From Dickeya dianthicola NCPPB 453 (GTDB taxonomy: Bacteria; Pseudomonadota; Gammaproteobacteria; Enterobacterales; Enterobacteriaceae), in NCBI RefSeq assembly GCF_000365305.1, contig NZ_CM001841.1, positions 3,257,120-3,321,119 on the forward strand: a stretch of DNA of 64,000 nucleotides. Reading direction: 5' to 3'. Below the pieces are notes generated by a model. It made no database searches. It was given only the letters and a program-made list of their open reading frames with translations, and was not told the DNA's origin. The position numbers and the translations under genes were made by a program. Of this stretch, positions 11,747-20,390 are shown in pieces. Position 1 is the first letter of the stretch; each line of letters starts with the position of its first letter.

Positions 11747-13105
11747 ATGAGATTCGGCATTACCGCCAGACTGTTTCTGGCGATTTTTTCTACCTGCATG
11801 CTGGTGCTGGTCATCATGCACTTCGGCGTTCGGCTCAGTTTCGAGAAAGGGTTTATCGACTACATCCGCCGCGGCAACGAACAGCGGGTGGTGCAAATTC
11901 GCAGTTGGCTGGAGGATCAGTACCAGCAGTACGGCAACTGGGATTTTCTGCACAATAACGAGCGCGGTATTTTCCCCATGCTGCGGGCGATGGAGCAGAA
12001 CAACGATGAGGCGATGCAGGGCTGGCGCACCCGGTTTTGGGTCATGGATGAAAACCGCCGCCGGCTGATCGGCCCGCCGATCCCGATGCCTACCGGCAGC
12101 AATTGGCAGCCGCTGACCGTGAAAAAACAGACCGTCGGCTGGCTGGTGGCCGCGCCGGTGGAAGGGCTGACCCGCAGCGCCGATATCAGCTTCGACCGCC
12201 AGCAACAGCGCACCAGTTGGCTGATTGTCGCCTTCACCACCCTGCTGGCCGCCGCGGTGACCTGGATGATGTCGCGCGGCCTGCTGGCGCCGGTCAAACG
12301 GCTGGTCAGCGGCATTCACCACCTGGCGGGCGGGGATTTCAGCACCCGGGTAACGGCCAGCGGACGCGATGAGCTGGATCGTCTGGCGCAGGACTTTAAT
12401 CAACTGGCTTCGGCGCTGGAGAAGAACGAGCAATCGCGCCGCGCGTTTATGGCGGATATCTCGCACGAACTGCGCACCCCGCTGGCGGTGTTGCGCGGCG
12501 AGCTGGAAGCGTTGCAGGACGGCGTGCGCCGGCCGGACAGCGCGGCGTTCGGCTCGCTACAGTCGGAGGTAGCGCTGCTGACCAAACTGGTGGACGACCT
12601 GCATCAGCTATCGCTGTCCGATCTCGGCGCGCTGGCGTACCGCAAGGCCGTCGTCAACGCCAGTGCTCTGTTGCAGGTGTCGGTGGCGGCGTTCAGGGAG
12701 CGTTTCCAGCAAAAAGGCATCCGGCTGACCACTCGCCTTCACCCCGAGGCCGTCGTGTTTGGCGACCCGGACCGCCTGAACCAGTTGTTCAACAACCTGA
12801 TGGAAAACAGCCTGCGTTATACTGACAATGAGGGCCAACTGGAGGTGGAAACCGAACTGCGCCAGCAACGGCTGATTATCCACTGGCGCGACAGCGCCCC
12901 CGGCATCAGCGATGAACAACTGGCGCTTATTTTCGAGCGTTTCTACCGCGCGGAAAGTTCGCGCAACCGCGCCAGCGGCGGCTCGGGACTGGGGCTGTCC
13001 ATTTGCGCCAATATCGTTGAGGCGCACGATGGACGCCTGTATGCTGATCATTCCGTGCTCGGCGGCGTGCAAATCACCGTCGAGCTTCCGTTGCACCTAT
13101 CCTGA
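11747..13105 (+). CDS. baeS: BaeS, envelope-stress sensor histidine kinase
   Basis: A 452-residue membrane histidine kinase that senses envelope damage and phosphorylates BaeR. It has an N-terminal TM helix, a periplasmic domain, a second TM near residues 155-180, a HAMP segment ([17 protein letters not shown]), the H-box [16 protein letters not shown] with phospho-acceptor His240, the N-box [12 protein letters not shown], and G-boxes SAPGISD and GGSGLGLSI. Of two adjacent ATGs, 11747 is preferred because GAGG ends six bases upstream; 11744 would leave only three. Confidence 0.95.
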   Translation: MRFGITARLFLAIFSTCMLVLVIMHFGVRLSFEKGFIDYIRRGNEQRVVQIRSWLEDQYQQYGNWDFLHNNERGIFPMLRAMEQNNDEAMQGWRTRFWVMDENRRRLIGPPIPMPTGSNWQPLTVKKQTVGWLVAAPVEGLTRSADISFDRQQQRTSWLIVAFTTLLAAAVTWMMSRGLLAPVKRLVSGIHHLAGGDFSTRVTASGRDELDRLAQDFNQLASALEKNEQSRRAFMADISHELRTPLAVLRGELEALQDGVRRPDSAAFGSLQSEVALLTKLVDDLHQLSLSDLGALAYRKAVVNASALLQVSVAAFRERFQQKGIRLTTRLHPEAVVFGDPDRLNQLFNNLMENSLRYTDNEGQLEVETELRQQRLIIHWRDSAPGISDEQLALIFERFYRAESSRNRASGGSGLGLSICANIVEAHDGRLYADHSVLGGVQITVELPLHLS

Positions 13106-13118
13106 CACAGGAATCGAC

Positions 13119-13850
13119 ATGACAGCATCGTCTCCCACAACGGCGGGTGAGGAAAACCTGCCGGTGCTGATCGTTGAAGATGAGCCCAAACTGGCCCAGT
13201 TGCTGGTGGATTACCTGCAATCGGCGGGTTATCGCACCCACTGGCTAACCCAGGGCGAAGAGGTCGAACCCTGGGTGCGGGAACACCCCTGCCAGCTCAT
13301 CCTGCTGGATTTGATGCTGCCGGGCCGCGACGGCCTGACGCTCTGCCGCGCCATTCGCGGTTTTTCCAACGTGCCGATCATTATGGTGACCGCCCGCTCT
13401 GATGAAATCGATCGGCTGCTGGGGCTGGAAATCGGCGCCGACGACTACATCTGCAAACCCTACAGCCCGCGCGAAGTGGTCGCCCGGGTGAAAACGCTGC
13501 TGCGCCGCTGCCGCTGGCAACATGAACCGCTGCCGGGCGATGCGCTGCCCGCGTTGCTGGTAGACCACAACCGTTATCAGGCCAGCTACCTCGGCCGCCA
13601 TCTGGAATTGACGCCCGCCGAATTTCGGTTGCTGAAAACCCTTTCCGCCGAACCGGGACGGGTCTTTTCGCGCGAGCAGTTGCTCGACCATCTGTATGAC
13701 GACTACCGGGTGGTGACCGACCGCACCATCGACAGCCACATTAAGAACCTGCGCCGCAAGCTGGAAATGTTTGACCGGGAAACCTCGTTCATCCGCACGG
13801 TGTACGGCATCGGTTACCGCTGGGAAGCCGCCGCCAGCCAGGAAATATAG
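13119..13850 (+). CDS. baeR: BaeR, OmpR-family response regulator
   Basis: A 243-residue two-component regulator. The receiver domain shows the acidic cluster Glu20-Asp21-Glu22, phospho-acceptor Asp64 in [11 protein letters not shown] and Lys113 in YICKPYSP. The C-terminal winged helix ([12 protein letters not shown] to VYGIGYRW) is typical of OmpR/PhoB DNA-binding domains. The open frame extends far upstream inside baeS, but the ATG at 13119 behind ACAGGAATCGAC matches family length and follows the baeS stop by 13 bases. It probably activates this operon through the box at 2676. Confidence 0.95.
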   Translation: MTASSPTTAGEENLPVLIVEDEPKLAQLLVDYLQSAGYRTHWLTQGEEVEPWVREHPCQLILLDLMLPGRDGLTLCRAIRGFSNVPIIMVTARSDEIDRLLGLEIGADDYICKPYSPREVVARVKTLLRRCRWQHEPLPGDALPALLVDHNRYQASYLGRHLELTPAEFRLLKTLSAEPGRVFSREQLLDHLYDDYRVVTDRTIDSHIKNLRRKLEMFDRETSFIRTVYGIGYRWEAAASQEI

Positions 13851-13978
13851 GCGGCACCGCCTTCACATACGGCAAGCCGTCAAAGAAACTGTCCGACTCG
13901 GTTAAAAATTTGCAATTTTCTCCTGGCGTTCGGCTGCTAGCATAATCATTGAACATAATAATCATGATGAGGGTCAGC

Positions 13979-14941
13979 ATGTCGGGATTAATCAATGGCA
14001 AGTGGGTCGATGGCGATGTAGCCGCCGAAGAAATCAAAGGCGGCGCGTTTCACCGTCAGGAAACCCTGTTTCGCGCAGCGGCGCTGGCGCCGGAAGCAGG
14101 ACGGTATCAACTGTTCGTCTCGTACCTGTGCCCGTGGGCATCCCGCACGCTTATCTACCGTAATCTGAAAGCCTTGCAGGACGTGATCGCGCTATCGGTG
14201 GCGGACCCTCGCATCGGCGAGCAGGGTTGGGAATTCAGCACCCCGCAGGATGCCGGCGACAAGGTAGCGCCGGTGCGTTACCTGCATCAGCTCTACACCG
14301 CCAGCGAGGCGCACTACACCGGCAAAGTCTCGGTGCCGGTGCTGTGGGACCGTAAAGAAGGCCGCATCGTGAATAACGAATCGGCGGAGATCATTCGCTT
14401 GCTTAACCACGCCTTCAATGACCTGACCGGCAATCGGCTGGATTTTTACCCGGCAGCGCTGCAACCGGAAATCGACCGCTGGAACAACCTGATTTACGAC
14501 AACATCAACAACGGTGTGTACAAAACCGGTTTCGCCAAAACCCAGGCGCACTATGACCAGGCGGTCACGAATCTGTTTGCATCGCTGGATACGGTGGAAG
14601 CACACCTGGCCAGCCACCGCTATCTGGCGGGCGACACGCTGACCGAAGCCGACTGGCGGCTGTTCGTTACACTGGTGCGTTTCGACGCCGCTTACCACGG
14701 CGCGTTCAAATGCAACATCCGTCGTCTGGAGGATTACCCGCACCTCTCTGGTTACCTGCGCGAGCTGTATCAGTGGCCGGGGGTCAAAGAAACGGTCAAG
14801 CTGGATCACATCAAAGCCGGCTACTACAGCATCCGTTGGCTGAATCCCACCACCATCATTCCAAAAGGGCCGCAGCTGAACTTCGATCGCCCGCACCAGC
14901 GCGAGCTGGTTGGCCCGTCCGCCGGTATCCGCACCGCGTGA
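13979..14941 (+). CDS. yqjG: Glutathionyl-hydroquinone reductase (Xi-class GST)
   Basis: A 320-residue cytosolic enzyme of the YqjG/ECM4 family, which reductively removes glutathione from glutathionyl-hydroquinones. The catalytic cysteine is Cys51 in SYLCPWASRT, and the Xi-class C-terminal helical domain (LTEADWRLFVTLVRFDAAYHGAFKC) is present. The ATG at 13979 is chosen for the GAGGG six bases upstream; the frame opens earlier at 13949 with no ribosome-binding site. In a plant pathogen it could act on plant quinones, which is inference only. It is a single-gene unit after baeR. Confidence 0.93.
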   Translation: MSGLINGKWVDGDVAAEEIKGGAFHRQETLFRAAALAPEAGRYQLFVSYLCPWASRTLIYRNLKALQDVIALSVADPRIGEQGWEFSTPQDAGDKVAPVRYLHQLYTASEAHYTGKVSVPVLWDRKEGRIVNNESAEIIRLLNHAFNDLTGNRLDFYPAALQPEIDRWNNLIYDNINNGVYKTGFAKTQAHYDQAVTNLFASLDTVEAHLASHRYLAGDTLTEADWRLFVTLVRFDAAYHGAFKCNIRRLEDYPHLSGYLRELYQWPGVKETVKLDHIKAGYYSIRWLNPTTIIPKGPQLNFDRPHQRELVGPSAGIRTA

Positions 14942-14947
14942 CGCCGC

Positions 14948-14975
14948 TAACGGCCGGGCGGTGGTCCGGCCGTTA
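14948..14975 (+). terminator. GC-rich hairpin after yqjG
   Basis: TAACGGCCGG at 14948-14957 pairs with CCGGCCGTTA at 14966-14975. There is no U-tract, so it may be only a weak terminator or a 3'-end stabiliser. Confidence 0.45.
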
Positions 14976-15059
14976 ACAGTCCGTCGCCTTCATAGGCTTA
15001 CTTTTTGTAAGCTGACTACTGATTTTTCCCGCCGTTGGCGTTAGAATCTGCCGCCTTTA

Positions 15060-15079
15060 CTGTTCCCGACCGGGAACAG
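15060..15079. promoter_or_regulatory. 20-bp perfect palindrome in the trhP leader
   Basis: CTGTTCCCGACCGGGAACAG is a perfect palindrome 32 bases before the trhP start. The CTGT/ACAG ends resemble a LexA site but the spacer is 12 rather than 8. It could be an operator for an unidentified dimeric regulator or a leader-RNA hairpin. Confidence 0.45.
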
Positions 15080-15110
15080 CCTGACCTGTGATCAGACTTG
15101 AGAAAACACC

Positions 15111-16487
15111 ATGTTCAAACCGGAATTACTCTCTCCGGCCGGTACGCTGAAAAATATGCGTTACGCCTTTGCCTATGGCGCTGACGCGATTTATGCCGGC
15201 CAACCCCGCTACAGCCTGCGCGTGCGCAACAACGAATTCAACCACCAGACGCTGGCGCAAGCCATCAGCGAAGCCCATGCGCTGGGCAAAAAATTCTACG
15301 TGGTGGTTAACATCGCGCCCCATAACGCCAAGCTGAAAACCTTTCTGCGCGACCTGCAACCGGTGGTCGAGATGAATCCGGACGCGCTGATCATGTCCGA
15401 TCCGGGCTTGATCATGCTGGTGCGGGAAAACTTCCCGCAGATGCCGATCCACCTGTCGGTACAGGCCAACGCGGTAAACTGGGCGACGGTGAAATTCTGG
15501 CAGCAAATGGGGCTGAGCCGGGTGATTCTGTCACGCGAGCTGTCGCTGGAAGAAATTGAGGAAATCCGCGCCCAAGTGCCGGAAATGGAACTGGAAATTT
15601 TCGTCCACGGCGCGCTGTGCATGGCCTACTCCGGCCGCTGCCTGCTGTCCGGTTATATCAACAAGCGCGACCCGAATCAGGGCACCTGCACCAACGCCTG
15701 CCGTTGGGAATACAACGTGCAGGAAGGCAAAGAGGACGCGGTGGGCAACATCGTACACATCCACGAGCCGATTGCCGTCACGCAGCTCGACGCCGCTCAG
15801 GCGGAACCGACGTTGGGTATCGGCGCGCCCACCGACAAGGTCTTCATGCTGGAGGAGAAGCAGCGTCCGGGCGAATACATGAGCGCGTTTGAAGACGAGC
15901 ACGGCACCTACATCATGAACTCGCGCGACCTGCGCGCCATTCAGCACGTGGAACGGCTGACCACGATGCAGGTCGCCTCGCTGAAAATCGAAGGCCGCAC
16001 CAAATCGTTCTACTACTGCGCCCGCACCGCGCAGGTATATCGCCGCGCCATTGACGACGCCGCAGCGGGCAAGCCGTTCGACCCGACGCTGCTGCAAACG
16101 CTGGAAGGGCTGGCGCACCGCGGCTATACCGAAGGCTTCCTGCGCCGCCACGTCCATGAGGATTACCAGAATTACGACTACGGTTACTCGGTGTCGGACC
16201 AGCAGCAGTTTGTCGGGGAATTTACCGGCGAGCGGCGCGACGGGCTGGCGGAAGTGGCGGTCAAGAACAAGTTCTCCCGCGGCGACAGCGTGGAGATGAT
16301 GACGCCGGGCGGCAACATCCAGTTCACTATCGATACGCTGCTCAACAAGAAAGGTCAGGCGATTGATGTCGCGCCGGGGGACGGCCATACGGTGTATCTG
16401 CCGGTGCCGGACGACATCGCGCTGGAATACGCGTTGCTGTTGCGTAATCTGCCGGGCACCAACACCCGTAATCCGCACGCGAAATAA
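15111..16487 (+). CDS. trhP: TrhP (YegQ), U32-family tRNA 5-hydroxyuridine synthesis protein
   Basis: A 458-residue peptidase-U32-like protein. In E. coli TrhP is needed for prephenate-dependent hydroxylation of U34 in tRNAs, giving ho5U, the precursor of cmo5U. The family signature IFVHGALCMAYSGRCLLSGY lies near residues 163-182 and the cysteine-rich part continues with CTNACRWEY. N-terminus (MFKPELLSPAGTLKNM) and length agree with E. coli YegQ, and the neighbourhood baeSR-yegQ-cyaR is conserved. Translation starts at the ATG at 15111, 32 bases after the palindrome. Confidence 0.95.
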   Translation: MFKPELLSPAGTLKNMRYAFAYGADAIYAGQPRYSLRVRNNEFNHQTLAQAISEAHALGKKFYVVVNIAPHNAKLKTFLRDLQPVVEMNPDALIMSDPGLIMLVRENFPQMPIHLSVQANAVNWATVKFWQQMGLSRVILSRELSLEEIEEIRAQVPEMELEIFVHGALCMAYSGRCLLSGYINKRDPNQGTCTNACRWEYNVQEGKEDAVGNIVHIHEPIAVTQLDAAQAEPTLGIGAPTDKVFMLEEKQRPGEYMSAFEDEHGTYIMNSRDLRAIQHVERLTTMQVASLKIEGRTKSFYYCARTAQVYRRAIDDAAAGKPFDPTLLQTLEGLAHRGYTEGFLRRHVHEDYQNYDYGYSVSDQQQFVGEFTGERRDGLAEVAVKNKFSRGDSVEMMTPGGNIQFTIDTLLNKKGQAIDVAPGDGHTVYLPVPDDIALEYALLLRNLPGTNTRNPHAK

Positions 16488-16524
16488 CAAAAAAGTAACA
16501 GTATCGTGCCGATTGTGACATTTT

Positions 16525-16540
16525 TTAGAATCAGATCACA
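16525..16540 (+). promoter_or_regulatory. CRP site activating cyaR
   Basis: TTAGAATCAGATCACA fits the CRP consensus TGTGA-N6-TCACA with a perfect right half and three of five matches on the left. Its centre is 41.5 bases before the predicted cyaR start, the class II activation position, and cyaR is CRP-cAMP-dependent in E. coli. Confidence 0.75.
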
Positions 16541-16561
16541 TCAATGACCTGGCTAACTGGT

Positions 16562-16567
16562 TACTAT
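16562..16567 (+). promoter_or_regulatory. -10 element of the cyaR promoter
   Basis: TACTAT ends seven bases before the predicted +1 (G at 16574). No good -35 is present, as expected for a class II CRP promoter. Confidence 0.65.
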
Positions 16568-16573
16568 TGTAGC

Positions 16574-16667
16574 GCTGAGAAAATACAAAACGAAAAATAA
16601 GCGTAGTTATGCTACTAGGAACCACCTCCTTGGCCAGCTCAATCTCCCTTGAGCTGGCTTTTCTTTT
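16574..16667 (+). ncRNA. cyaR: CyaR (RyeE) small regulatory RNA
   Basis: About 94 nt Hfq-dependent sRNA that in E. coli pairs with the ribosome-binding sites of ompX, luxS, nadE and yqaE mRNAs. It begins GCTGAGAAAA like E. coli CyaR, contains the conserved anti-Shine-Dalgarno core AGGAACCACCTCCTT (16617-16631) and ends in a terminator hairpin whose loop keeps the E. coli TCTCCC. It lies directly downstream of trhP as in E. coli. The 5' and 3' ends are inferred from the -10 element and the T-run. Confidence 0.92.
16633..16667 (+). terminator. Rho-independent terminator of cyaR
   Basis: GCCAGCTCAA (16633-16642) pairs perfectly with TTGAGCTGGC (16649-16658), followed by TTTTCTTTT. The T-run is the expected Hfq-binding tail. 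psiE ends only five bases further on the other strand. Confidence 0.93.
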
Positions 16668-16671
16668 CTGA

Positions 16672-17079
16672 TTATTCTCGCTTCAGGCGCGGGCTGTTGA
16701 CCAGATAGAGCGTGATAACCAGAATCAGGATCGCCCCGGCATAGATAAAAGTATCCGCCGGGTTTTTATGGTCTACGATGATCAACCGCACAATGGCGGT
16801 AATGCCGATGTAGATGAAATAGCGCAGCGGAAAGTGATAGCCGGACAGAAAATATTTCACGATCAACGCCAGAAACTCGAAGTAGAGAAAATAAATCACC
16901 AGGCTTTCGATCAGCATGTAGGACGACTCTTTTTCATTGCTGACCAGCAGCACCGTAGCCAGATGCCAGGTCTCCTTGCCTAAAAACACAACCAGAATCA
17001 CCGCCAGCAGCAGCAAGCCGAAATTGAGTATGGTCTGCAACCCTTTAGCAATCATGACCGCACGCGCAGAACCCGCCAT
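16672..17079 (-). CDS. psiE: PsiE, phosphate-starvation-inducible membrane protein
   Basis: A 135-residue protein with four hydrophobic helices, of the PsiE family; molecular function unknown. In E. coli it is induced by phosphate starvation and repressed by CRP. The characteristic middle part [20 protein letters not shown] and [19 protein letters not shown] is present. I chose the ATG at 17079 with GAGGAG six bases upstream rather than the ATG at 17085, which abuts that site. A CRP-like site lies upstream; I did not find a convincing Pho box. Confidence 0.9.
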   Translation of the reverse strand: MAGSARAVMIAKGLQTILNFGLLLLAVILVVFLGKETWHLATVLLVSNEKESSYMLIESLVIYFLYFEFLALIVKYFLSGYHFPLRYFIYIGITAIVRLIIVDHKNPADTFIYAGAILILVITLYLVNSPRLKRE

Positions 17080-17195
17080 CAGCATCTCCTCAACAGCCCC
17101 ATTCAGAGAGAAACGATCGTTCAGAGCAAACGACCATCCAGAAAAAATATCACCCCCGACATCCGGTGATCGGTAGCCCCGCTTGCAGGCAATAA

Positions 17196-17211
17196 TCAGA
17201 CGCAGATCACA
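17196..17211 (-). promoter_or_regulatory. Candidate CRP site upstream of psiE
   Basis: Read toward psiE the sequence is TGTGATCTGCGTCTGA: a perfect left half-site, six-base spacer and a three-of-five right half, flanked by AT. It is about 120 bases before the start codon. CRP control of psiE is known in E. coli. Confidence 0.5.
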
Positions 17212-17364
17212 AAATTAACGGGTCATGGCCGGGCTGTCTATGCAATATTTTACCCCTTCGCCAATTTATCCGCGAAATGACGCCTGCGATGAGCAAACGC
17301 TCTCGGATACACGCCCCGTATGGCTCATGACATGCGCGATGCCGCCGTGAGGTCACGCAACAAC

Positions 17365-17787
17365 ATGAACAATCCGATTTCTGTCTGTGCCGAAATGGTT
17401 TTTCCTGCACTCCCGTTCATCGAACGCGTCAGGCATATTCGTGCGTTGGGTTTCGGTGTTGAAATGTGGCGCTGGGAACACAAGGACATCAACGCACTGG
17501 CCGCTACCGGCGCCCGCTTTACCTCCATGTCCGGTTTTCTGGCCGGGAACCTCACCGATAGCGACGGGATTCGTATGCTATTAACCACCGCTCGGGCGTC
17601 GCTGGCCGTGGCCGACAAGCTGGATTGCCTGAACCTGAATCTCACCGGCAGCGCGCTGGATGCCAGCGGGCTACCGGTGACGCCGGTCGAGGCCCTCACC
17701 GGCTCGATGTGGTTAAACGCCGCCACCGCGCTGCACGAGATTGCCCGTCTGGGCGAGCAACACGGCCGCGTCTTTACGCTGGGCTGA
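17365..17787 (+). pseudogene. Truncated hydroxypyruvate-isomerase-like TIM-barrel gene
   Basis: The 140-residue product starts like Hyi/IolI-type sugar isomerases (VCAEMVFPALPFIERVRHIRALGF) and follows the family through SMSGFLAGNLTD and the region ending GRVFTL. It then stops, about half the usual ~260 residues. The second half, with the remaining metal ligands, is missing, so the protein should be inactive. The break looks like a 3' deletion rather than a point mutation, since no homologous frame continues downstream. It lies at the edge of the isomerase/dehydrogenase cluster and may once have belonged to it. Confidence 0.7.
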
Positions 17788-17847
17788 TTTACCCGGCTGG
17801 CGTACCGCCGGTGAAAACAAGCGGCGTCGGCCGGATTTGATAAACGC

Positions 17848-17885
17848 TAGACGGTAATGCCTGCCACAGGTCCGAATACCGTCTA
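17848..17885 (+). other. Long-loop hairpin after the truncated isomerase
   Basis: TAGACGGTA (17848-17856) pairs with TACCGTCTA (17877-17885) around a 20-base loop, followed by TTTTC. It could be a weak terminator shielding the operators downstream. The rest of the 17788-18050 gap holds only the two operators and the promoter region of the symporter operon. Confidence 0.35.
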
Positions 17886-17985
17886 TTTTCGATCTGCGGC
17901 ACACCCTCATCGCCGTCACGGATTCGTCAGTCATCATTTCCTGTGATAAATCTCGCATTTCCAAAACGTACTCAGAGAGTTCATT

Positions 17986-18003
17986 AAAGTAATCGATTAC
18001 TTT
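17986..18003. promoter_or_regulatory. LacI-family operator 1 (distal)
   Basis: AAAGTAATCGATTACTTT is a perfect 18-bp palindrome with a central CG, the usual form of LacI-family operators. Its centre is exactly 32 bp (three helical turns) from operator 2. The likely binder is the LacI-type repressor encoded at 21643-22662. Confidence 0.8.
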
Positions 18004-18020
18004 CTACCTGAAGATATTTT

Positions 18021-18032
18021 GTAATCGATTAC
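18021..18032. promoter_or_regulatory. LacI-family operator 2 (proximal)
   Basis: The 12-bp palindrome GTAATCGATTAC, flanked by T-runs, ends 18 bases before the symporter start codon. Binding here should block transcription or ribosome access of the operon at 18051-21538. Confidence 0.8.
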
Positions 18033-18050
18033 TTTTAAAAGGCGGGAAGT

Positions 18051-19298
18051 ATGACTTCTTCAATTATGAGTACCGAATTAAAAACATCGCCGCATAAACT
18101 GCTCGTTCCCCGGCTGTCGTTGATGATGTTTATGCAATTTTTTATCTGGGGAAGCTGGTCAGTCACGCTGGGGCTGGTGATGACGCAGCACAACATGTCC
18201 TCGTTGATTGGCGATGCGTTCTCGGCCGGGCCTATCGCCTCCATCCTGTCCCCTTTCGTGCTCGGCATGCTGGTTGACCGCTTTTTCCCTTCGCAGAAAG
18301 TGATGGCGGTGATGCACCTGGCCGGCGCGGCGATCCTGTGGTGTGTTCCGCAGGCGCTGGCAAGTGAAAATGGCGCGCAGTTGATTGCATTGCTGTTCGC
18401 CTACACGTTGTGCTACATGCCGACGCTGGCGCTGACCAACAACATTGCTTTCCACAGTCTGGCGCAGGCGGAAAAAACCTTTCCGGTGGTCCGCGTGTTC
18501 GGCACGATAGGCTGGATTGTCGCCGGCGTCTTAATTGGCGCCACCGGCATGGCCGCCAGCGTGATGATTTTCCAGCTTGCCGCAGCGTGCTCTGTGATTC
18601 TGGCCGTCTATAGCCTGACCTTACCCCACACACCGGCGCCGGCCAAAGGCCAGCCGCTGGCGTTGCGCGATCTGTTCTGCGCCGATGCCTTCGCTTTGCT
18701 GAAGAAAAGCCACTTTCTGATTTTTGCGGTCTGCGCCACCTTGATTTCCATTCCGCTGGGTACGTACTACGCCTACACCGCGTCATTCCTCGCGGATCTC
18801 GGCATTAAGGACGTCAGCACGGCGATGTCGTTCGGCCAGATGTCGGAAATCTTTTTCATGTTGATTATCCCGCTGCTGTTCCGCCGTCTGGGCATCAAAT
18901 ACATGCTGCTGATCGGTATGCTGGCGTGGTTTCTCCGCTATGCGCTGTTTGCCCTTGGCGTCAGCGAGACCGGGCGTGGGCTGCTGTATCTCGGCATTCT
19001 GCTGCATGGCATTTGCTACGACTTTTTCTTTGTCATCGGTTTTATCTATACCGATCGCGTCGCCGGCGACAAAGTCAAAGGCCAGGCACAGAGCCTGATC
19101 GTCATGTTTACCTACGGCATCGGCATGTTGCTCGGCTCGCAAATCTCCGGCGCGCTGTATAACCGGCTGCTCGGCCAGACCACGCCACCCGAGGTACACA
19201 ACTGGGTCACCTTCTGGTGGATCCCGGCCGTGATGGCCGCCGTCATCGCGTTTATTTTCCTTATTTCCTTTAAGTATCAAGAACAAGATAACCGTTAA
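18051..19298 (+). CDS. MFS nucleoside/glycoside:H+ symporter (NHS family, NupG/XapB/YegT-like)
   Basis: A 415-residue inner-membrane transporter with about 12 helices. The start of the first helix (LSLMMFMQFFIWGSWSVTLG) and the absence of typical MFS sugar-porter motifs point to the nucleoside:H+ symporter family. It opens a three-gene operon with an isomerase-type TIM barrel and a Gfo/Idh/MocA dehydrogenase, so its substrate is more likely a sugar derivative or glycoside than a plain nucleoside (inference). The start is the ATG at 18051 behind GGGAAG. Two operators directly upstream indicate LacI-type repression. Confidence 0.8.
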   Translation: MTSSIMSTELKTSPHKLLVPRLSLMMFMQFFIWGSWSVTLGLVMTQHNMSSLIGDAFSAGPIASILSPFVLGMLVDRFFPSQKVMAVMHLAGAAILWCVPQALASENGAQLIALLFAYTLCYMPTLALTNNIAFHSLAQAEKTFPVVRVFGTIGWIVAGVLIGATGMAASVMIFQLAAACSVILAVYSLTLPHTPAPAKGQPLALRDLFCADAFALLKKSHFLIFAVCATLISIPLGTYYAYTASFLADLGIKDVSTAMSFGQMSEIFFMLIIPLLFRRLGIKYMLLIGMLAWFLRYALFALGVSETGRGLLYLGILLHGICYDFFFVIGFIYTDRVAGDKVKGQAQSLIVMFTYGIGMLLGSQISGALYNRLLGQTTPPEVHNWVTFWWIPAVMAAVIAFIFLISFKYQEQDNR

Positions 19299-19319
19299 GC
19301 CATTACATAGGGAGGCAGC

Positions 19320-20390
19320 ATGCAAACCATAAAAGGGCCGGGTTTATTTCTCGCGCAGTATATTGGCGAACAAGCGCCCTTTAATTCACTGGAAGGGCTG
19401 GCCGGCTGGGCGGCCGGCCTCGGTTTCAAGGCGCTCCAGATCCCCTGTAACCATCCGCATCTGTTTGATCTGGAAACCGCGGCGCACAGCCAAAGCTATT
19501 GCGACGACGTCGCCGGGCGTCTGGCTGAATACGGGCTGGTGATTAGCGAACTCTCCACCCATCTCGAAGGTCAGTTGATCGCCGTACACCCGGCTTACGA
19601 CCACGCCTTTAACGACTTTGCCCCGTCTACGGTTCGCCACCACCACACGGAGCGGCAGCAATGGGCGGTAAACGCGTTGACAAACGCCGCCGCCGCGTCG
19701 GAAAAATTGGGATTGCGCGCCCATGCCACCTTCTCCGGCGCGCTGGCCTGGCCCTATTTCTACCCGTGGCCGCCGCGCAAAGAGGCGTTAATCGAAGCAG
19801 CGTTTGACGAGCTGGCCCGACGCTGGCGCCCGATTCTGGACGTTTTTGATCACCACGGCGTTGACGTCTGTTACGAATTGCACCCATCGGAAGACCTGCA
19901 CGATGGCATCAGTTTTGAGCGTTTTCTCGACGCGGTAGACAATCATCCGCGCTGCCACGTGCTGTACGACCCCAGCCATATGCGGTTACAGCACATGGAT
20001 TACCTCGCCTTTATCGATATTTATCACGACAGAATCCGGGCCTTTCATGTGAAAGACGCCGAGTTTATACCCAGCGGCAAAAGCGGCGTTTATGGCGGCT
20101 ATCAGCCCTGGACCGAACGCGCCGGACGCTTCCGCTCGCCGGGAGACGGCCAGATCGATTTCAAATCCATTTTCAGCAAGCTGGCGCAGTATGACTACCC
20201 GGGCTGGGCGGTGCTGGAATGGGAATGTTGCCTGAAAGAGGCGGAAACCGGCGCGCGGGAAGGCGCTGAGTTCATCCGCCGCCACATCATCCCCGTGGCC
20301 GGCAAAGCGTTTGATGACTTTGCCGCCACCACCAGCGATCGTCAGGCCATCAGGAACATGTTGGGGCTGGAAGGAGAAAACGCGTCATGA
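19320..20390 (+). CDS. Sugar phosphate isomerase/epimerase-type TIM barrel protein
   Basis: A 356-residue protein of the AP-endonuclease-2/xylose-isomerase-like TIM-barrel superfamily. Candidate divalent-metal ligands are in CYELHPSED, LYDPSHMRLQ, FHVKDAEF and VLEWECC. The start is an ATG behind GGGAGGCAGC, and the stop overlaps the dehydrogenase gene by four bases (ATGA), implying coupled production. Such pairs with Gfo/Idh/MocA dehydrogenases work on 3-keto sugars or inositols, as in E. coli YcjR/YcjS, so a 3-keto-glycoside intermediate is plausible. The exact reaction is unknown. Confidence 0.8.
   Translation: MQTIKGPGLFLAQYIGEQAPFNSLEGLAGWAAGLGFKALQIPCNHPHLFDLETAAHSQSYCDDVAGRLAEYGLVISELSTHLEGQLIAVHPAYDHAFNDFAPSTVRHHHTERQQWAVNALTNAAAASEKLGLRAHATFSGALAWPYFYPWPPRKEALIEAAFDELARRWRPILDVFDHHGVDVCYELHPSEDLHDGISFERFLDAVDNHPRCHVLYDPSHMRLQHMDYLAFIDIYHDRIRAFHVKDAEFIPSGKSGVYGGYQPWTERAGRFRSPGDGQIDFKSIFSKLAQYDYPGWAVLEWECCLKEAETGAREGAEFIRRHIIPVAGKAFDDFAATTSDRQAIRNMLGLEGENAS

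Noticed and set aside
15060-15079. LexA (SOS) box
   Set aside because: CTGT and ACAG ends are present but the spacer is 12 bases instead of 8, so it is kept only as an unassigned palindrome.
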